Numbered from the stretch's first letter, positions 36,901 through 44,120 are shown. The stretch is 64,000 nt of DNA from Desulforegula conservatrix Mb1Pa (GCF_000426225.1 NZ_AUEY01000007.1:32625-96624), one strand, 5' to 3'. Numbers and translations are program-made. The notes: a model not told the origin generated them from the sequence alone.

Positions 36901-38302
36901 CAAACCGTATCTGATTCTTGAGCTTGACGAGCATGATTCAAGCGTGGGTTATGAAACAAGAATTGAGGCGGCAATAAGGGCGTTCAGAAATCATCACAGG
37001 TCATCTTCAGACAGAAAAATTGTGGGCCCAAAGATGTCAAAGCAATGCCTGAAAAATCCTGATATGAAGGGCATAAATCCAGAACTCTCCAATTCAATAG
37101 AGGGAAAGACTGTAATAATTCCAAACTGGGATTCAATATTCTGCAGGCTTCTTGCTGCCACTCTAAAACGTGAAGGAATAGATGCGAGGGTGATGACTGA
37201 ATCCGAATCAACCATCAAAGAAGGCCTCAAATACAACACTGGTCAGTGCATCCCTCTTACTGCAATCGCAGAAGGATTCAGATCGTATATAACTGAAAAC
37301 AGGATAAAACCGGAAAATGCCGTTCTCTGGCTGAGTCATTCGACAATAAGCTGCAACATCAAGCTTTACCCCCATCACATTAAATCAGTCCTTAACACAA
37401 TGGGAGGCGGTATCGAAAAGGCAGGAGTGTTTGTTGGTGAGTTATCCATGGCAGATATAAGTCTCAGGGCATGCATAGGTACATATTTCGCCTATCTTCT
37501 CGGCGGACTTTTAAGAAAATCCGCATGCAGAATAAGACCCTATGAATCCATGAAAGGTGAAACAGACCGAATAATGGGGATATGCACTGAAAAGCTTGAG
37601 AAAGCCTTTCTTGGTGAAGTTACGAGGGAAAGGGCGATAATTGAAGTAGTTGCGATGCTTGACAGCATAAAGACTGACAGAAGCGTAAAAAGATCTAAAG
37701 TCGCCATTTTCGGTGACATGTACACCAGAGACAACGATGTAATGAACCAGGATCTTGTTAGGTTTATTGAAGAAAACGGTGGAGAAGTGATACCTACTCC
37801 TTACAGTGAATATGCAAGAATGATTTCAGGAACCTATTTCAGAAAATGGTTTGTTGAAGGTCACTATTTCAGCATAGTTACTGCTAAATCCATGCTTGTA
37901 ACCCTAAAGCGGCTTGAAAGGAATTATTATAAATGTTTTGAACCCGTACTTAATGAAATGATGCCTGAATATAATGATGACCCGAAACAGATTCTTGGAG
38001 AGTATGGAATCCTGATTGAAAACACAGGTGAATCCATGGATAATATTCTGAAAATCCATTACCTTGTGAAGCATAACCCTGACCTTTCACTTCTGGTCCA
38101 GGCAAGCCCGGCACTTTGCTGCCCTTCCCTTGTAACCGAAGCCATGTCTGACAGAATCCAGAAGAAAACAGGGATACCTGTGGTGGCACTAACCTATGAC
38201 GGCACAGGCGGATGTAAAAACTCACCTGTCATACCATATCTTAAATACCCTAAAACAAGGATTTTTGACGGCAATCATCCCCTTGCATCAAATGACAAAT
38301 AA
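33917..38302 (+). CDS. Giant acyl-CoA dehydratase activase (BadF/BcrA/HgdC type, two ASKHA domains, DUF2229)
   Basis: This 1461-residue protein has a first ASKHA ATPase domain (about 22-290, GIDVGSVSVS) with cluster cysteines Cys140 (SCAAGTGSF) and Cys181 (RCAVFAK). A second domain (about 350-610, GIDIGSTSTK) has Cys480 and Cys518 in the same motifs. A cysteine-rich DUF2229 region follows (from about 635, CQLCSNHC), then a C-terminal half resembling the HgdB/BcrC dehydratase subunits. The first domain has GGEKFG where GGQDAK is usual, so it may not hydrolyse ATP normally. Classical activases inject one low-potential electron into 2-hydroxyacyl-CoA dehydratases or benzoyl-CoA reductases; the role of this long fused form is not established. 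Met19 (ATG 33971) is an alternative start. Confidence 0.9.
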   Translation: MQNIHKLSNIANRTGNRLMKSIKILGIDVGSVSVSIAVTDYHGEIIEHDYRFHYGEIKSVLLEMLEKIDLSTINGVAATSSAPSFIFRNLSYDPQVAIMAAAKHFQPECRDILHVGGEKFGLISYDENGNYKSYRANTSCAAGTGSFLDQQAGRLNLSGITDLSNKAAENTGNAPQIATRCAVFAKTDLIHAQQKGYSLNEICDGLCTGLAKNICDTVFKCGISETPLAMCGGVAKNNSVVGHINKFTGIKPEVHEYAHIFGAIGAAFLHLKENKTFPIIPRTAGEFILNNNANLSETESLYPKLELKLSEYPDFSAIDSRYFKISSAESQKRGVEVDVYIHPEKGRQYSVLIGIDIGSTSTKAVLVDEESGQVYAGFYTRTAGQPLMAVQDIFAAADDLYKKSDAHIAVNGCSTTGSGRKFIGAIVGADQITDEITAHARAASEIRSDVDTIIEIGGQDAKFTKVKNGMVTGATMNNVCAAGTGSFVEEQAKKLGCPITEFSQRTLGKMAPMASDRCTVFMERDLNHFLSQGHDKDTVLASVVHSVRDNYLMKVATESSIGQVILFQGATAKNKALVAAFEQHLKKPIIVSKYCHLTGALGAALILKDEKASKTIFKGLEACMKPISLNGEICQLCSNHCKITVADFGKEKVAYGFLCGRDYETESFVNKEKKGFDLIKTRNRIHREIAKKYDEKKTEAVSNITIGIPSALHMHEDIHMWQAFFSFIGIKTVSSLNLKEPVKKGKLLTGAEFCAPVTALHGHVDHLLDVADYVFLPVYLEEKQQDKAIRRQYCYYTQFSSSLVHPIAERKKEGNKKKILTPLIKYLYSRFHSKIELYRMLKSIPELNIGFMDISSAFDRAMDLKTETAKTLESSFADIKNRKTESIKVILLGRPYTVLADSMNSGIPDIFASLDVDAFYQDMLPAAIIDHNEKSSSDISPLLNEIHWEFASRILAYAKQIAATEDLYPVLMTSFKCTPDSFTVDYFKKIMDRYDKPYLILELDEHDSSVGYETRIEAAIRAFRNHHRSSSDRKIVGPKMSKQCLKNPDMKGINPELSNSIEGKTVIIPNWDSIFCRLLAATLKREGIDARVMTESESTIKEGLKYNTGQCIPLTAIAEGFRSYITENRIKPENAVLWLSHSTISCNIKLYPHHIKSVLNTMGGGIEKAGVFVGELSMADISLRACIGTYFAYLLGGLLRKSACRIRPYESMKGETDRIMGICTEKLEKAFLGEVTRERAIIEVVAMLDSIKTDRSVKRSKVAIFGDMYTRDNDVMNQDLVRFIEENGGEVIPTPYSEYARMISGTYFRKWFVEGHYFSIVTAKSMLVTLKRLERNYYKCFEPVLNEMMPEYNDDPKQILGEYGILIENTGESMDNILKIHYLVKHNPDLSLLVQASPALCCPSLVTEAMSDRIQKKTGIPVVALTYDGTGGCKNSPVIPYLKYPKTRIFDGNHPLASNDK

Positions 38303-38320
38303 TATGCATGGCTTTTATAA

Positions 38321-38543
38321 AGGCTGTGTTCCAGTTAAGTGTGGAATGTTTTATCATTCCAATAACTAACTAATACTTTTATCAAAAAAGCGGCCTCCGG
38401 CGGGTCGCTTTTTTGATAAAAGCTCTGCAAAAACTTTCAGGTAATGAGACAGTGAATGCACAACTTTAGGGCATTTGCGTCTGATAATAATAAAAACTTA
38501 AAGTTTTTGAGAGGACTTAAGGAACTTTTACAAAAAGTTCTCC
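38321..38543. repeat. Full-length copy of the hairpin-rich dispersed element
   Basis: It matches 3636-3853 along its length: GGCTGTGTTCC, GGCCTCCGGCGGGTCGC, a GCTTTTTT/AAAAGC hairpin, GCAAAAACTTTCAGGTAAT, AAAGTTTTTGAG, and a final GGAACTTTT/AAAAAGTTC hairpin. It ends 24 bases before the proposed prophage end. Confidence 0.7.
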
Positions 38544-38648
38544 AAAATCCAGAAATTGTTAGGGGGTGTGATAACTAACCCACTGAAATTGTGATAAGTG
38601 GATTCCAATCTGCTTTACATTCGATTTACATCTGGTAACATTTGGGCC

Positions 38649-38671
38649 GTTTTCAAACGAACTTTGAAAAC
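38649..38671. promoter_or_regulatory. Perfect inverted repeat near the prophage left end
   Basis: GTTTTCAAA (38649-38657) and TTTGAAAAC (38663-38671) are separated by CGAAC. A 9-bp perfect palindrome about 80 bases inside the proposed end could be a transposase or repressor binding site. Confidence 0.45.
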
Positions 38672-38688
38672 AAAAAAATTATCTTGGG

Positions 38689-38732
38689 GGGCAGCTCTTT
38701 GTGTGTCATTTTGATTGAGCTGCCCGATTGTT
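38689..38732 (-). terminator. Hairpin terminator after the Mrr-like gene
   Basis: GGGCAGCTC (38689-38697) pairs with GAGCTGCCC (38717-38725) around a 19-base loop. On the minus strand the hairpin is followed within about ten bases by a run of T. It ends the leftward prophage operon. Confidence 0.6.
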
Positions 38733-38734
38733 TT

Positions 38735-40498
38735 TCACTCTCTGACCTTATTTAATTCTATCCTTGCCCTATGTCCATGTTTTTCAAGCATATGTAACAG
38801 GTTCGCCCCGCTAAGAAGTGTAATGGGCTTGCCATTGGCAAATTCATAAGCATCGGGGCCAAAAGTTGATGTTGTTACAAGAATTCCCTTATTGGCTCCT
38901 TCATTCATAACAGTTCCGAAAAGATCACGAACAGCTGAAACTCCGACAGTATTATTATATCTTTTTGCCTGGATAACTATTTTGCCACCTCTTATAGGAT
39001 CCGGATCAAAAGCAACGGCATCGACACCACCATCACGACTTGCTCTCGTTACTTTCACTTCTCCTCCGGAGGAGCTGAATTCACTTTCAAAAACTTCCCT
39101 GATAAGATGCTCGAAGTCTTCCCAACCCATTTCGGCAAGATTGACTGAGTCATCAAGGGCGGCCGCAACAGAGTATGAATCAACAAATCTTTTATCAGAG
39201 CGATCAAACATTATTATAGGTGCAATAGGGGTAAGGGTTGATAGCTTTGCGCTGCCGACACCTTTCAGAGATTTAAAACAGGCTTTTGGGTCGATATTTG
39301 CGAGATTGATAGCCATAAAATCTTCTTTTTTGCTTTGGACGGACATGATGCAGGGATTAACCGCTTTGCCAGTGGACTGATCTATGTGTTTAGAAAAGCC
39401 GTTAAAAACTATGGCATCGACAGCATTTACAATATCTGCTTCAAAAAGTTCGTGTACGGTTCTTAAGGCTATTTTATAAAGAACATTCTCATAAGTTGCA
39501 TCCAGCTCTTTGGCCGAAATATGCACTTCTTTCATTTCGTCCTTGCTTTGCTGGTATTTTACTTCCTTTAGTGTGGGCAGATCATTTTTTGCAGGTAAAG
39601 TATAATCAACCACAAGCATCCTTGAATCATTTATATAATCAAGAAACCAGTCTTTCGGGAAAGACTCCGGGTATTCGGAATTTGAAAGAACCATTTCGCA
39701 GTAATCCGATATTGCCCCTGATTCACATCGAAAATAGGCGTCTTTCTGAGCTTCAATCGCAGCATTGGTTTGATCGCGGGCGTCATAAAACTGGCGTTTT
39801 TCAGTGGCATATTTTTCAGATGCAAGATCATATTTTTTTTGTGCCTGCCTGTCTTTTATAGCGAACTCCTCAGCTTTGACTTCATTTAATCGCTCAACTC
39901 TGTCTTTTTCTTCAAGCCACGACCTGAATGCTTGGGCATAAGCGTCCTCCTTCATTTGTCCGAGTTTTTTGCCAGAAGTAAAAATAGTTTTCAAAATACC
40001 GAGTTTGGGCTTTAGGGCCGGATCGTCCTGCATTGGCTCAGGAGGCAAAAGTTCAAAAATTGGAGACTCAAGCTTCTGTCTTATCGGCTTGGGATTTAAG
40101 AATTCTGAACGATCTTTCAGTTGATCCCAGTTTATAGCGTCATTTATAGTCAAAGTATGACTCAGAATCGATTCGATACCCAGAAGTTTCGCCTTGGCCT
40201 CAGATGTTCTTTCTTCCGCTTCAGCGATGCGAGCATCCTTGTAGGCGGCCTTTGCCTCCTTATCTTGGGTTGTTTTTTTTCTAACTTCGTCTTTTTTTAG
40301 CTTTTCCTTTTCTCTCTGCTTTTTTTCCTCCCAAGTCAAATTCCAGGCTTCCTGCTGCATTTGGGCTTTGCGCTGGACAACATTATAGTCCGTGCCTCTT
40401 ATGGTTTTATGCTTAAGTAGACCGTCATGATATACATCTATTTCGTATGTCACATTATAACTGTTAGCCATTCTGCGGATAGCACTGCTGAGCTTCAT
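38735..40498 (-). CDS. Mrr-like restriction endonuclease with long coiled-coil N-terminus
   Basis: From ATG 40498, with AGGAGG four bases upstream, the protein has 587 residues. The first 290 are rich in Lys, Glu and Ala and look like coiled coil, with one VYHDGLLKHKTIRG segment. The C-terminal region (about 475-580) has the Mrr_cat fold: WEDFEHLIREVF, GGVDAVAFD with the active-site aspartate, and IVIQAKRY with the QxK form of the PD-(D/E)xK nuclease. Mrr enzymes cut modified DNA. As the last gene of the lysogeny operon of a Mu-like phage, it could exclude competing phages. There is no methyltransferase nearby. Confidence 0.85.
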   Translation of the reverse strand: MKLSSAIRRMANSYNVTYEIDVYHDGLLKHKTIRGTDYNVVQRKAQMQQEAWNLTWEEKKQREKEKLKKDEVRKKTTQDKEAKAAYKDARIAEAEERTSEAKAKLLGIESILSHTLTINDAINWDQLKDRSEFLNPKPIRQKLESPIFELLPPEPMQDDPALKPKLGILKTIFTSGKKLGQMKEDAYAQAFRSWLEEKDRVERLNEVKAEEFAIKDRQAQKKYDLASEKYATEKRQFYDARDQTNAAIEAQKDAYFRCESGAISDYCEMVLSNSEYPESFPKDWFLDYINDSRMLVVDYTLPAKNDLPTLKEVKYQQSKDEMKEVHISAKELDATYENVLYKIALRTVHELFEADIVNAVDAIVFNGFSKHIDQSTGKAVNPCIMSVQSKKEDFMAINLANIDPKACFKSLKGVGSAKLSTLTPIAPIIMFDRSDKRFVDSYSVAAALDDSVNLAEMGWEDFEHLIREVFESEFSSSGGEVKVTRASRDGGVDAVAFDPDPIRGGKIVIQAKRYNNTVGVSAVRDLFGTVMNEGANKGILVTTSTFGPDAYEFANGKPITLLSGANLLHMLEKHGHRARIELNKVRE

Positions 40499-40978
40499 CA
40501 AACCTCCTGAAATTATATTAAACGAATATGGAGTAAGCCCTGACTAAAAAGTCCTCCTTTGATTGAAAACATCAAAAAGGGGGATTTTTTAAACTTCGAA
40601 AAATTTTAGCACTGAAAAGGATTTTTTTTCAATATGAAGCTTTATTGGTTTGCGTCTTGATAATTGAAATTTGACGAGAGATGCCCCTATTCAGCGTCAG
40701 GAACAAGTACGATTTTGTCACAATAGTGATCTACTCCACATTAAGGGCACTTGACGGTATGTTTATCATTCACATCAGCATTATTAAATAATCTTATATG
40801 TATTCCGCATTCACAATAAATATCATGATATCCATCCTTTGATTTTTTCATTTTCTAGTCCTTCAATCAACTAAAGTGGTGGCGGGCTTTGAAAAACTAA
40901 TACATTCGAAGGCGTCAGGCATTTCAAGCTGATTTTTGAATAGTTGAAAAAGATATCATATGTCAAGTCAGTAGATTA
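40499..40978. other. Spacer within the leftward prophage operon
   Basis: This 480-base gap between the ClpX-type zinc finger gene and the Mrr-like gene contains the interrupted zinc-ribbon gene at 40687-40851. The rest is AT-rich with no other supported feature. Confidence 0.4.
40687..40851 (-). pseudogene. Small zinc-ribbon gene interrupted by an in-frame TAA
   Basis: ATG at 40851 is preceded by GAAGGA with eight-base spacing. The frame reads MKKSKDGYHDIYCECGIHIR, then a short linker, VKCP, a TAA at 40743-40741, then CGVDHYCDKIVLVPDAE and TAG. The sequence around the stop is exactly the second knuckle of a CxCG...CPxCG zinc ribbon with the x codon replaced by TAA. A nonsense mutation, a sequencing error or recoding would all give this picture. 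Unbroken, it would be a 54-residue protein. Confidence 0.55.
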
Positions 40979-41353
40979 TCAATTCGGATCATCGGTTTTC
41001 TTTTTTATATCAGTGTTTTTTGCCTTAGCGGTCAAGCCAACCAAAAACCCTGCTATATGAGGCAATAACGCCGGATTAGTTGAAATAAAATAGGAAAGAT
41101 TATCTATTATAGATCTAAGGTAATTGGCTCGTTGAAGGTCAATGAAGCGACTGCCAGAAGGCGTTATAATTCTTTCAGCTCCATTGGAAAGAATTTCTTC
41201 TATGCATTCAAAGCAGATAGATGCGTCATCATAAAAAGCGGGGCCAGCTGCCATTGTTACTTCATCGTAAGCCCTGCCGCAAAAAGAGCAAACAGACTTA
41301 TTCCCTGGATCAAAAGACAGATGTAATTTTATATCCTTGGCGTTGCGTTTCAT
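40979..41353 (-). CDS. Free-standing ClpX-type C4 zinc finger protein
   Basis: This 124-residue protein has an N-terminal domain matching the ClpX zinc-binding domain: CSFCGRAYDEV with Cys22 and Cys25, AAGP, then ICFECIEEIL with Cys47 and Cys50. There is no AAA+ module. The C-terminal half is helical (LRSIIDNLSYFISTNPALLP) and ends in a charged tail. In ClpX this domain dimerises and recruits adaptors, so a lone copy could act as adaptor or competitor. It lies in the leftward prophage operon between a membrane protein and the zinc-ribbon remnant. No good ribosome-binding site is visible. Confidence 0.75.
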   Translation of the reverse strand: MKRNAKDIKLHLSFDPGNKSVCSFCGRAYDEVTMAAGPAFYDDASICFECIEEILSNGAERIITPSGSRFIDLQRANYLRSIIDNLSYFISTNPALLPHIAGFLVGLTAKAKNTDIKKKTDDPN

Positions 41354-41399
41354 TATTAGTTTTTCTAAGAAAACCCCTTGATGTTATTATTAATGTTTG

Positions 41400-42281
41400 T
41401 CAAATCGGTTTTGCAGTATAGAAGTTACCGTTTTTGCTCCAGAACTCCAATTCTCCTTTGGCATTAATCAAGAAATACTCTCCTATACTTCTGTCTGTTT
41501 CAGTTTGAAATTTTTTCAGACCTTTATAAGTTGTAAGCTTGTGTTGTTCTTCAAATGATGATCCATCAGGATAAATATTTCGGATAAATACCTTTCCGTT
41601 TTTTTTATATGCAACCACTTTATGTTCGGAACCATTGTGAGAAAGCCACGACCCGATTAAATTTTCGGGCATATCAGTTTTATCTTTTGTTAAAAGTTTT
41701 TCGTGGTCTTGCTTTGTTGCACCTATAATTTCGACTTTCAAATCAGGGTTAAAATGAGTTGTAGCCCAAGCAGAGAGCGCTTTTTCACCGGCTATTGAGT
41801 AGCAAATGAAAGTCCTTTCAAAATCGTTGGCTCTTTTATCGTGAATCTCCTTGGCTATACTTGTTAGCATCTGCTCATCAATCCGTTCCGGCAATACGAC
41901 ATCGACGGTTCTTTTTATGTTTCCAAAGGCTTCGTCTTTGACAATTTTGTAATTGGTCTTTTCTTTTAGTGAATAAGCAATACTTTTATTGTCAGGCATA
42001 GGTTTTTGTATTGAGTCAGCAGTTTCTTGAGTAACTTTAATTTGAAGTTTTTCAGAGGGTAAATCAACGGCCTCCGTTTTTTCTTCAGCTGGTTTTTGGG
42101 CAGGACTATTATTTTGCTTTGGAGCAAGTACTCCGATCATAACAAAAAGAATAAATGTGGCTAAACCGTATATTTTTAAGACTCGCAATCTTGATATTTG
42201 TCGTATCGCTTTTGGATAAATAATCCCGATAACCAAGGCAATTAGTGCTAAAAAAAATAAAATGCATGCCAAATAAATCAT
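41400..42281 (-). CDS. Membrane-anchored protein of unknown function
   Basis: From ATG 42281, with AAAGGA upstream, this 293-residue protein has two N-terminal membrane helices (about 2-22 and 36-54) and a Pro/Glu/Lys-rich linker. A conserved-looking domain begins YKIVKDEAFGNIKRTVDVVL and includes RTFICYSIAGEKALSAWATTHFNPDLKVEI. Similar domains occur in proteobacterial and mobile-element proteins without an assigned role. The C-terminal part (about 195-290) has a beta-rich pattern with a SWLSHNGSEHKVVAYKKNGK segment. It begins 17 bases after the PAS-like frame ends, in the same operon. Confidence 0.65.
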   Translation of the reverse strand: MIYLACILFFLALIALVIGIIYPKAIRQISRLRVLKIYGLATFILFVMIGVLAPKQNNSPAQKPAEEKTEAVDLPSEKLQIKVTQETADSIQKPMPDNKSIAYSLKEKTNYKIVKDEAFGNIKRTVDVVLPERIDEQMLTSIAKEIHDKRANDFERTFICYSIAGEKALSAWATTHFNPDLKVEIIGATKQDHEKLLTKDKTDMPENLIGSWLSHNGSEHKVVAYKKNGKVFIRNIYPDGSSFEEQHKLTTYKGLKKFQTETDRSIGEYFLINAKGELEFWSKNGNFYTAKPI

Positions 42282-42297
42282 AATCAAAATCCTTTCG

Positions 42298-42522
42298 TCA
42301 GTTCAGATCTTCACAGGAATAGAAATTGACCAGTGCGGTGGATGGTTCTTCTGTGGATTTTTTGATACAGCATTTTCGTTTTTCCCGTTTGCCATCATAT
42401 TTGATCACGACCTCGAAGTGGACAGCAATCAAGTTATTATAAAGAGCCTCTTTAACTTTTACCCTGAAGTCATTTGTGATCTTTGGACAGGTTATAAAAT
42501 CTGCAACGTTCCTGCCTATCAA
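42298..42522 (-). CDS. PAS-domain fragment in a shifted frame after the repressor
   Basis: Only TTG at 42522 is a standard start in this frame, giving 74 residues, but the PAS-like sequence clearly begins earlier: VYEIIKFKIDEQGIIRDSEN, then KNPEKLIGRNVADFI. The frame is open back to a TAG about 60 bases upstream of the repressor stop codon, overlapping the repressor's 3' end in the -1 frame. It could be a separate gene with a rare start or the C-terminal domain of the repressor displaced by a frameshift. The conserved core ends with VNFYSCEDLN. Confidence 0.5.
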   Translation of the reverse strand: MIGRNVADFITCPKITNDFRVKVKEALYNNLIAVHFEVVIKYDGKREKRKCCIKKSTEEPSTALVNFYSCEDLN

Positions 42523-42620
42523 TTTTTCTGGATTCTTTGATCTGGCGTTTTCGCTATCTCTTATAATCCCTTGTTCATCGATCTTGAATTTGATGATCTC
42601 GTAGACCTTCTGAGGCTGGT

Positions 42621-43433
42621 TTACTCTTCCGTCCCGTTCTTGAGGTTTCCCTCCGAAAAATGGTTTTGGTTTGAAGAGGTACTATTTTCGACGAAAGTAA
42701 CCTCGCATCTCATGCCAAGAGCCATGCCTTTTACAAGAACATCGATTCTTTCCAGAGTTTCTATGCTATCTATTTTTAACAAGCTCTCGTTTATCTTTTT
42801 TGCGTGCTCTTTGTGCTTAAATTTTTTAACAATTTCTATGTGCTCATTAATTACTGGATCGAAATATGGTACTTCGTGGTCTGTATGAATTTCATGCTCA
42901 TATTCTCCAGTAATCAGCCAGTGAAAATGATCTCTGTAATGCAGGTAAACACCTGATATCAGGTCTGCGGATGGGCCTCGTTTGCCCTTTATTATCATGG
43001 ATAGATAACCGGGTGTCAGCCCAAGTTTTTCACAAAACTCAGTCTGGCTGATATTCAGCCTTTCTTTTATAAGGGTTCTCAACCGTTCAGAGAATGAACC
43101 CTCTCCGACAATTGTATCAATTTCATTTTCATATCCCTGAATATCTTCAAATAATACGGCTGGCAGTTTGGTTTGTTCTCTCGAGCTATCTGTAGAATCA
43201 CAACTCTCGTTGTCAGATAAAAGACTCTCGCCATTTCCAGTTAACAACCATTCAGAATTAATTTTGTAAACATACTCTATTGCCAATGCATGCAAAGTAG
43301 AAATTTGTACCTTGCCGCTTTCCAGGTTGGTTACGTTTATGCGTGTCAAACCTATTGGTTTTCCAAAGTTTTCTTGGGTTAGTCCAATTGCCTTTCTAAC
43401 TTCAGAGAGTCGTTTTCCAATAAGTTTGTTCAT
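42621..43433 (-). CDS. Double-XRE phage repressor-like protein
   Basis: From ATG 43433 the protein has 270 residues with two helix-turn-helix domains of the XRE type. The first (about 1-65) has LSEVRKAIGLTQENFGKPIG and the second (about 115-175) has LRTLIKERLNISQTEFCEKL. A charged helical tail follows, without a LexA/S24 peptidase domain. It faces left, divergent from the early genes across a 108-base operator region, the classical position of the Mu c repressor. An upstream in-frame TTG (43448) is less likely. Confidence 0.85.
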   Translation of the reverse strand: MNKLIGKRLSEVRKAIGLTQENFGKPIGLTRINVTNLESGKVQISTLHALAIEYVYKINSEWLLTGNGESLLSDNESCDSTDSSREQTKLPAVLFEDIQGYENEIDTIVGEGSFSERLRTLIKERLNISQTEFCEKLGLTPGYLSMIIKGKRGPSADLISGVYLHYRDHFHWLITGEYEHEIHTDHEVPYFDPVINEHIEIVKKFKHKEHAKKINESLLKIDSIETLERIDVLVKGMALGMRCEVTFVENSTSSNQNHFSEGNLKNGTEE

Positions 43434-43461
43434 TTTTTTACATACCAAAGTTGATTTTTAT

Positions 43462-43494
43462 TTGACGTTTTAACTTAAGTTTATTATTTAAGTT
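43462..43494 (+). promoter_or_regulatory. Early promoter and operator of the prophage
   Basis: TTGACG (43462-43467), 17 bases, then TATTTA (43485-43490) form a plausible rightward promoter. The palindrome AACTTAAGTT (43472-43481) and a half-site TTAAGTT (43488-43494) overlap it, a fitting target for the divergent repressor. Confidence 0.6.
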
Positions 43495-43541
43495 GAAAAA
43501 GAAACATTTTTAAGCCAACTACAAAATCAAGAGGCATAATA

Positions 43542-44120
43542 ATGAAATTCACTCCTTTTACCTATTTAGACGTTTCTCTGAAGGAGTCTGTCTATATAAA
43601 CAACGTCCCATATTTCACCCGCAAGGCCATCGGTGAATGGTTGGGATATGACAGACCACAAGAGGCTATCGATAAGATTATAAGACGAAATCCTCATATA
43701 GATAACCCAGAGTGGTCAACTACCGTCAAATTGACGGTAGTTCAGGCATCCTGGAAATCAGTTCCCCCCAAATTGAGGGATACTGAAGGTCATGATCATA
43801 CACCCCAAACTGGGGTGTATGATCGTGAAATCGAAACCAGAGTCTACGACCCAATCGGCCTCCAGCTCATCGTGTTCGAATCCCGCCAGCCTAAAGCCAT
43901 TCAGTACAAGATAGCCGTGGCAAAGCTGGTTGCTGACATGGCCTCGGGCCGCTTCTTCCTTAATAGTACGCTTGATCTGATAAACTCTATTCAGCCCTAC
44001 AAGTCCAAATATTCCAAACCTGATGACAAGCCTATAAAGCGGTTTGCCCTCTTTCCGGAATCGGAAGGCTCGGCAAAATTGGAAAAGTCTTCCAATTTTT
44101 CCAAACGCCTTAAAACATAA
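43542..44120 (+). CDS. Bro-N-like phage protein with palindromic linker
   Basis: This 192-residue protein is the first rightward gene of the prophage; AGAGG lies eight bases before the ATG. The N-terminal part (VYINNVPYFTRKAIGEWLGY) and YDPIGLQLIVFESRQPKAIQ in the middle match Bro-N/antirepressor-type domains. The stretch between (about residues 58-98) is encoded largely by two perfect or near-perfect DNA palindromes (43718-43742 and 43794-43824), which keep the frame open. A role as antirepressor or early regulator is likely from family and position. Confidence 0.75.
   Translation: MKFTPFTYLDVSLKESVYINNVPYFTRKAIGEWLGYDRPQEAIDKIIRRNPHIDNPEWSTTVKLTVVQASWKSVPPKLRDTEGHDHTPQTGVYDREIETRVYDPIGLQLIVFESRQPKAIQYKIAVAKLVADMASGRFFLNSTLDLINSIQPYKSKYSKPDDKPIKRFALFPESEGSAKLEKSSNFSKRLKT
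43718..43742. repeat. In-frame palindrome 1 in the Bro-N-like gene
   Basis: The arms AACTACCGTCAA and TTGACGGTAGTT (12 bases each) flank a single central base. The palindrome lies entirely within coding sequence. Confidence 0.8.
43794..43824. repeat. In-frame palindrome 2 in the Bro-N-like gene
   Basis: The arms GATCATACACCCCA and TGGGGTGTATGATC (14 bases each) flank the loop AAC. The palindrome is wholly coding. Confidence 0.85.
44078..44096. promoter_or_regulatory. Inverted-repeat motif ATTGGAAAA/TTCCAAT, copy 1
   Basis: ATTGGAAAAGTCTTCCAAT lies in the last codons of the Bro-N-like gene. An almost identical palindrome occurs at 44155-44173. Confidence 0.5.

Larger units (their letters stand above)
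38303..38734. other. Junction between host DNA and the Mu-like prophage
   Basis: These 432 bases hold the hairpin-rich host element (38321-38543), then a sequence beginning TGTGATAACTAACC at 38567 that could be the prophage left end, a perfect inverted repeat (38649-38671) and a hairpin terminator (38689-38732). No gene is supported. Confidence 0.5.
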
